From assembly GCA_014378195.1 (NCBI GenBank), contig JACMOC010000013.1, forward strand, positions 62,001 to 126,000: 64,000 bases of DNA. Reading direction: 5' to 3'. The stretch's first letter is position 1. The number at the start of each line of letters is the position of its first letter. The notes under the pieces were generated by a model. That model worked only from the letters and a program-made list of their open reading frames with translations. It had not been told where the DNA came from and did no database searches. The translations under genes and the position numbers were made by a program. Shown here piece after piece: positions 61,491 through 64,000 of the stretch. This DNA is from Oligoflexus sp. (GTDB taxonomy: Bacteria; Bdellovibrionota_B; Oligoflexia; Oligoflexales; Oligoflexaceae).

Positions 61491-63815
61491 ATGTTCGATA
61501 GTCCCCACAACATTCAGCTGACATTTAACTCTCGCCTCAAGCGGGCTCGGCTCGAATTCCGAGTGGAAGAGTGTTTCAAATCGAGAAAGCCGCCCCGGCA
61601 ACTCATGGCTCGCATTGAGGAACGTTTCAAAGAAGAGCGTGACAGCGGTTTCATCGAGACCTATCTCATTTTTAACAAAAGATTTGATGAACTATGGTCT
61701 CACCTTCGCGATTTGGAAGGCGACATCGATCCGGCGCGCGAGATAAAGTTCACTATAGCGCAAGGCGGTCGGGTTTATTCGGAAATTCAGATCGAGACCT
61801 CCAAGGCTTCGGGTGAAGCAGCACTCAGCTGCAAAATAGCCCCCAAAAAAATGTCGAGCATTCCATTCAACGCCTTTCTCTTCAACGTCATCGCCAAGTT
61901 GAGCCAACAGGATTTCCCCATGGCGGTGGATCGTGGGCAAATGCGGTTTCTTTACCTCATGCTTAAAAACGGCCAGGCCCTTGAGAAGGTGAAGCTGCTC
62001 GCTCAGCCTAATGTGGACGAAAGTCCAAGCGCCGGCTTTCTCGTGCGGATTAATCCTCAGCTCCACTACGCAACTCTCCATGTGTTTAATGGCGAGTGGC
62101 TTTCCAATGAACTGAATTGCAAACGCTTGCTCAAAGAGGCGCGTATTGCCCTCAACCGCGTTAACGTCGACAAAGTAAAGATGAACTTTCTTGAAGGTCA
62201 TAGCATCGAGAAAATCACGTCGCTCATCAGCAAGATGCAGGCGTTTGGTTTTAATATGCCCTACGACCTACTGATTGCCTACGACGAGCAGTACCGCCTC
62301 AACGCCAACCTCCTTGCGCGTGATAAAGAAGCCGGTGAGCACGATCTGTTGGCACTCGATGCAAAATTCGCCAAAGCACGTCATCGCCGGTTTAAGGGCG
62401 AACATTTGCAGATTGACGTCGATCCATCAGCTATGAAAGCAGTCTTGGTGGCTGTCGACGATAAAATTGTGAAACTGAGACCGACACTTAATGATGCCTG
62501 GCTTCGTGAAGAACTTACCAGGGCAGGTCTCGTGAGCGGTTTTGAGGAGCAAATTCCGGCGCTTCTTCAAGCTCTGCAGACAGGCGAAGGACTGGCAGGA
62601 TTTGTCGTCGCGAAAGGCGTGAATGCGGTCCCCGGGACCAACCTGGCCTTGAAATTAATGAATAAAGTTGTTGAAGTCACGGACGAGCAAATCGATATAA
62701 GAGAACGTCAGAATCATCGTATCGTGCATACCGGCGACGTCGTGGCTGAGGTGCGGTATACCGATGGGGTCGAAGGCATTAATGTCTTGGGCGAAAAGTT
62801 TTTTGCCCGTGGATCCGCTTCGGTTCTAGGGACTGTCCTTGGGGGTGGGGTCGAGATCCAGCATGATGGTGTATTCACCGCCAACCGTGACGGCCTGCTT
62901 CAGTTGGATGGTTCGACGCTCTCCGTACAGTCGGCCTACGTTCACAAAGGTTCGATCAATCTTTCCAGCGGAAACCTTCGTTTTGATGGTGCAGTCGTTG
63001 TTGAAGGTGACATTGAATCGGGCGCTAGCGTCGATATTACGGGAACGCTCATCGTCAAGGGCAGCGTGGTCAACGCGAAAATTCGGTGCACGGGTGATCT
63101 CGAAGTGAAAGGTGGCGTGTTAACGGGTAAAAACGGTTACATAAACGTCGGCGGTAACGCACGGATGGGTTTTGTTGAGAATAGCGTGATCCAGGTCAAA
63201 GGCAATCTTCTGGTGCAAAGAATGATTTCCCATAGCTGGATTACGGCGGGTGGGCTCATCGAAGTGCTTGACGAGAGTAAAGGCCAGATCACAGGTGGTC
63301 TTTTGTCGAGCTGGAAAGCTATTGTTTGCGCGAAATTCGGGTCTGATCAAGGTCATACAACCCAGTGCCGCATAGGCAGCAACTTTCACGACGAGATTCG
63401 TCTGCAGCGTTTGGCAAAGCGGGCCAAACGTTTCAATGAGGCTGCAGAGGAAAACGCGCGCTCGATCGCATTGCTCGAAAAGCCAGGCAGCAAGCTTTCC
63501 GAAGCCCAAAAACAGCACTACGATTACATCAAGAAAAATGGCCAGCGTTACGGTGGAATTATCGCGCGTATTGTGGCAAGCCGAACGGCCCTGGAGAGTT
63601 CGTTGACCTACAATCTGGATGCGACGATCGTCGTGTCCGATATCCTGGATAAAAATAGTTTGATTTGGGTCAATGGCAAAAAAATCAAAATGCCGACCAG
63701 TTTAAAGGGCGTTTTGCTCTCGACCCACGTAAACAAAGGTATTTTAGACCTCAGTCAGGTAGAAGACTTTCATAAGGCTCATCCAGCCGCAATTTTTGGC
63801 CATTCCCAATCCTAA
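61491..63815 (+). CDS. FapA/DUF342 family protein
   Basis: A 774-residue protein. Residues about 400-640 form the DUF342 beta-solenoid-like region (GTVLGGGVEIQHDGVFTANRDG, then repeated GxxxVxGxV strands), followed by a coiled coil with long charged helices (about 640-720). The family includes FapA, named as a flagellar assembly protein in Vibrio, which recruits enzyme IIA-Glc; its role here is not known. Start ATG 61491 is chosen because GGAGG lies eight bases upstream; the frame opens at TTG 61428 with only a short AAGG spacing. Confidence 0.8.
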   Translation: MFDSPHNIQLTFNSRLKRARLEFRVEECFKSRKPPRQLMARIEERFKEERDSGFIETYLIFNKRFDELWSHLRDLEGDIDPAREIKFTIAQGGRVYSEIQIETSKASGEAALSCKIAPKKMSSIPFNAFLFNVIAKLSQQDFPMAVDRGQMRFLYLMLKNGQALEKVKLLAQPNVDESPSAGFLVRINPQLHYATLHVFNGEWLSNELNCKRLLKEARIALNRVNVDKVKMNFLEGHSIEKITSLISKMQAFGFNMPYDLLIAYDEQYRLNANLLARDKEAGEHDLLALDAKFAKARHRRFKGEHLQIDVDPSAMKAVLVAVDDKIVKLRPTLNDAWLREELTRAGLVSGFEEQIPALLQALQTGEGLAGFVVAKGVNAVPGTNLALKLMNKVVEVTDEQIDIRERQNHRIVHTGDVVAEVRYTDGVEGINVLGEKFFARGSASVLGTVLGGGVEIQHDGVFTANRDGLLQLDGSTLSVQSAYVHKGSINLSSGNLRFDGAVVVEGDIESGASVDITGTLIVKGSVVNAKIRCTGDLEVKGGVLTGKNGYINVGGNARMGFVENSVIQVKGNLLVQRMISHSWITAGGLIEVLDESKGQITGGLLSSWKAIVCAKFGSDQGHTTQCRIGSNFHDEIRLQRLAKRAKRFNEAAEENARSIALLEKPGSKLSEAQKQHYDYIKKNGQRYGGIIARIVASRTALESSLTYNLDATIVVSDILDKNSLIWVNGKKIKMPTSLKGVLLSTHVNKGILDLSQVEDFHKAHPAAIFGHSQS

Positions 63816-63929
63816 TGCCGCCCTTTCCTGCCTCATTTCCGAACACATTCGAAACGTTTCAGACACTCACTCTTTACATGGCTTGGTTTTTGCTTACGAC
63901 TTTAGTGGGCAAAAGCAAAGGAGAAACCA

Positions 63930-64000
63930 ATGGAATGGCGTGACCGTAGAGAGAGTAGCAACGTCGAAGATCGTCGTGGTGTGAAGGCTGCTGGTGTCGT
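63930..64000 (+). CDS. Start of YpfJ-like neutral zinc metallopeptidase (partial)
   Basis: Only 23 codons lie in the window. They read MEWRDRRESSNVEDRRG..., which matches the highly conserved beginning of YpfJ/KPN_02809-type zinc metallopeptidases (PF04228). AAGGAG lies six bases before the ATG. The HExxH site would be beyond the window edge. Confidence 0.75.
   Translation, partial: MEWRDRRESSNVEDRRGVKAAGV

Noticed and set aside
1-64000. CRISPR arrays, insertion sequences, prophage or integrase genes
   Set aside because: No repeat-spacer pattern, transposase or integrase reading frame was found; the only tandem repeat is the one inside fliL.

Overview
ORGANISM. The window reads as a Gram-negative, flagellated, delta-proteobacteria-like chromosome of roughly even base composition. 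A complete flagellar export/switch operon, a PBP4-type carboxypeptidase, many short exported or lipoprotein-like genes, the DUF342/FapA polysaccharide-like protein and sigma-54-like promoters fit the Bdellovibrionota/Oligoflexia group best. That placement is inference from gene content; no rRNA or other decisive marker is present.

LAYOUT. (1) 1-12.6 kb: one long + strand motility operon, fliL-fliM-fliN-fliO-fliP-fliQ-fliR-flhB-flhA-flhF-flhG-fliA-cheY-PilZ, closed by an intrinsic terminator and followed by a DUF2802 gene. (2) 13-29.6 kb: housekeeping and signalling. An alpha/beta hydrolase, an LPG-synthase-like membrane protein, two degenerate receiver proteins separated by one in-frame stop, a GlcD-type FAD oxidase, PBP4, a YaiI-pgpA pair, a hybrid histidine kinase, an ABC ATPase with a giant permease/M1-peptidase fusion, an M50 protease and a divergent esterase. 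(3) 29.6-36.4 kb: trxB-mrp-DUF971 on +, and sucC-sucD-macrodomain-murB on -, preceded by a hairpin-rich leader. (4) 36.5-44.7 kb: fused isobutyryl-CoA mutase, an isolated parA-parB pair, an UPF0016 cation transporter controlled by a clear yybP-ykoY manganese riboswitch, mutM, and a tiny Fis-like regulator with a strong promoter. (5) 44.8 kb: tRNA-Ile(GAT) with its own promoter and terminator. (6) 45-56 kb: accessory region of exported proteins, including a Tat-exported FAD oxidoreductase, a beta-barrel candidate, small secreted proteins, and a decaying cluster in which 3-prime remnants of a tyrosinase-like gene (-) and a lipoxygenase (+) meet head to head, followed by a frameshifted Tat protein and an intact catalase-like lipoprotein; then an M74/MepA-like endopeptidase. 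(7) 56-64 kb: Xaa-Pro aminopeptidase, a tandem-CxxCH lipoprotein with a sigma-54-like promoter, an HtpX-like protein lacking its zinc ligands, a GreA/B-like factor, a secreted histidine phosphatase, FapA, and the first 71 bases of an YpfJ-like metallopeptidase.

HOW THE PARTS WORK TOGETHER. Region 1 encodes the flagellar switch (FliM/FliN), the export gate (FliO/P/Q/R, FlhA/B), placement and number control (FlhF/FlhG), the late sigma factor (FliA) and switch control (CheY, PilZ). sucCD and icmF link to CoA-ester metabolism. The most checkable regulatory call is the manganese riboswitch at about 43.0 kb. The most unusual structures are the divergent-gene deletion scar at about 50.5 kb, the stop-separated pseudo-receiver pair at 15.2-17.3 kb, and intrinsic terminators buried inside the coding ends of convergent genes.
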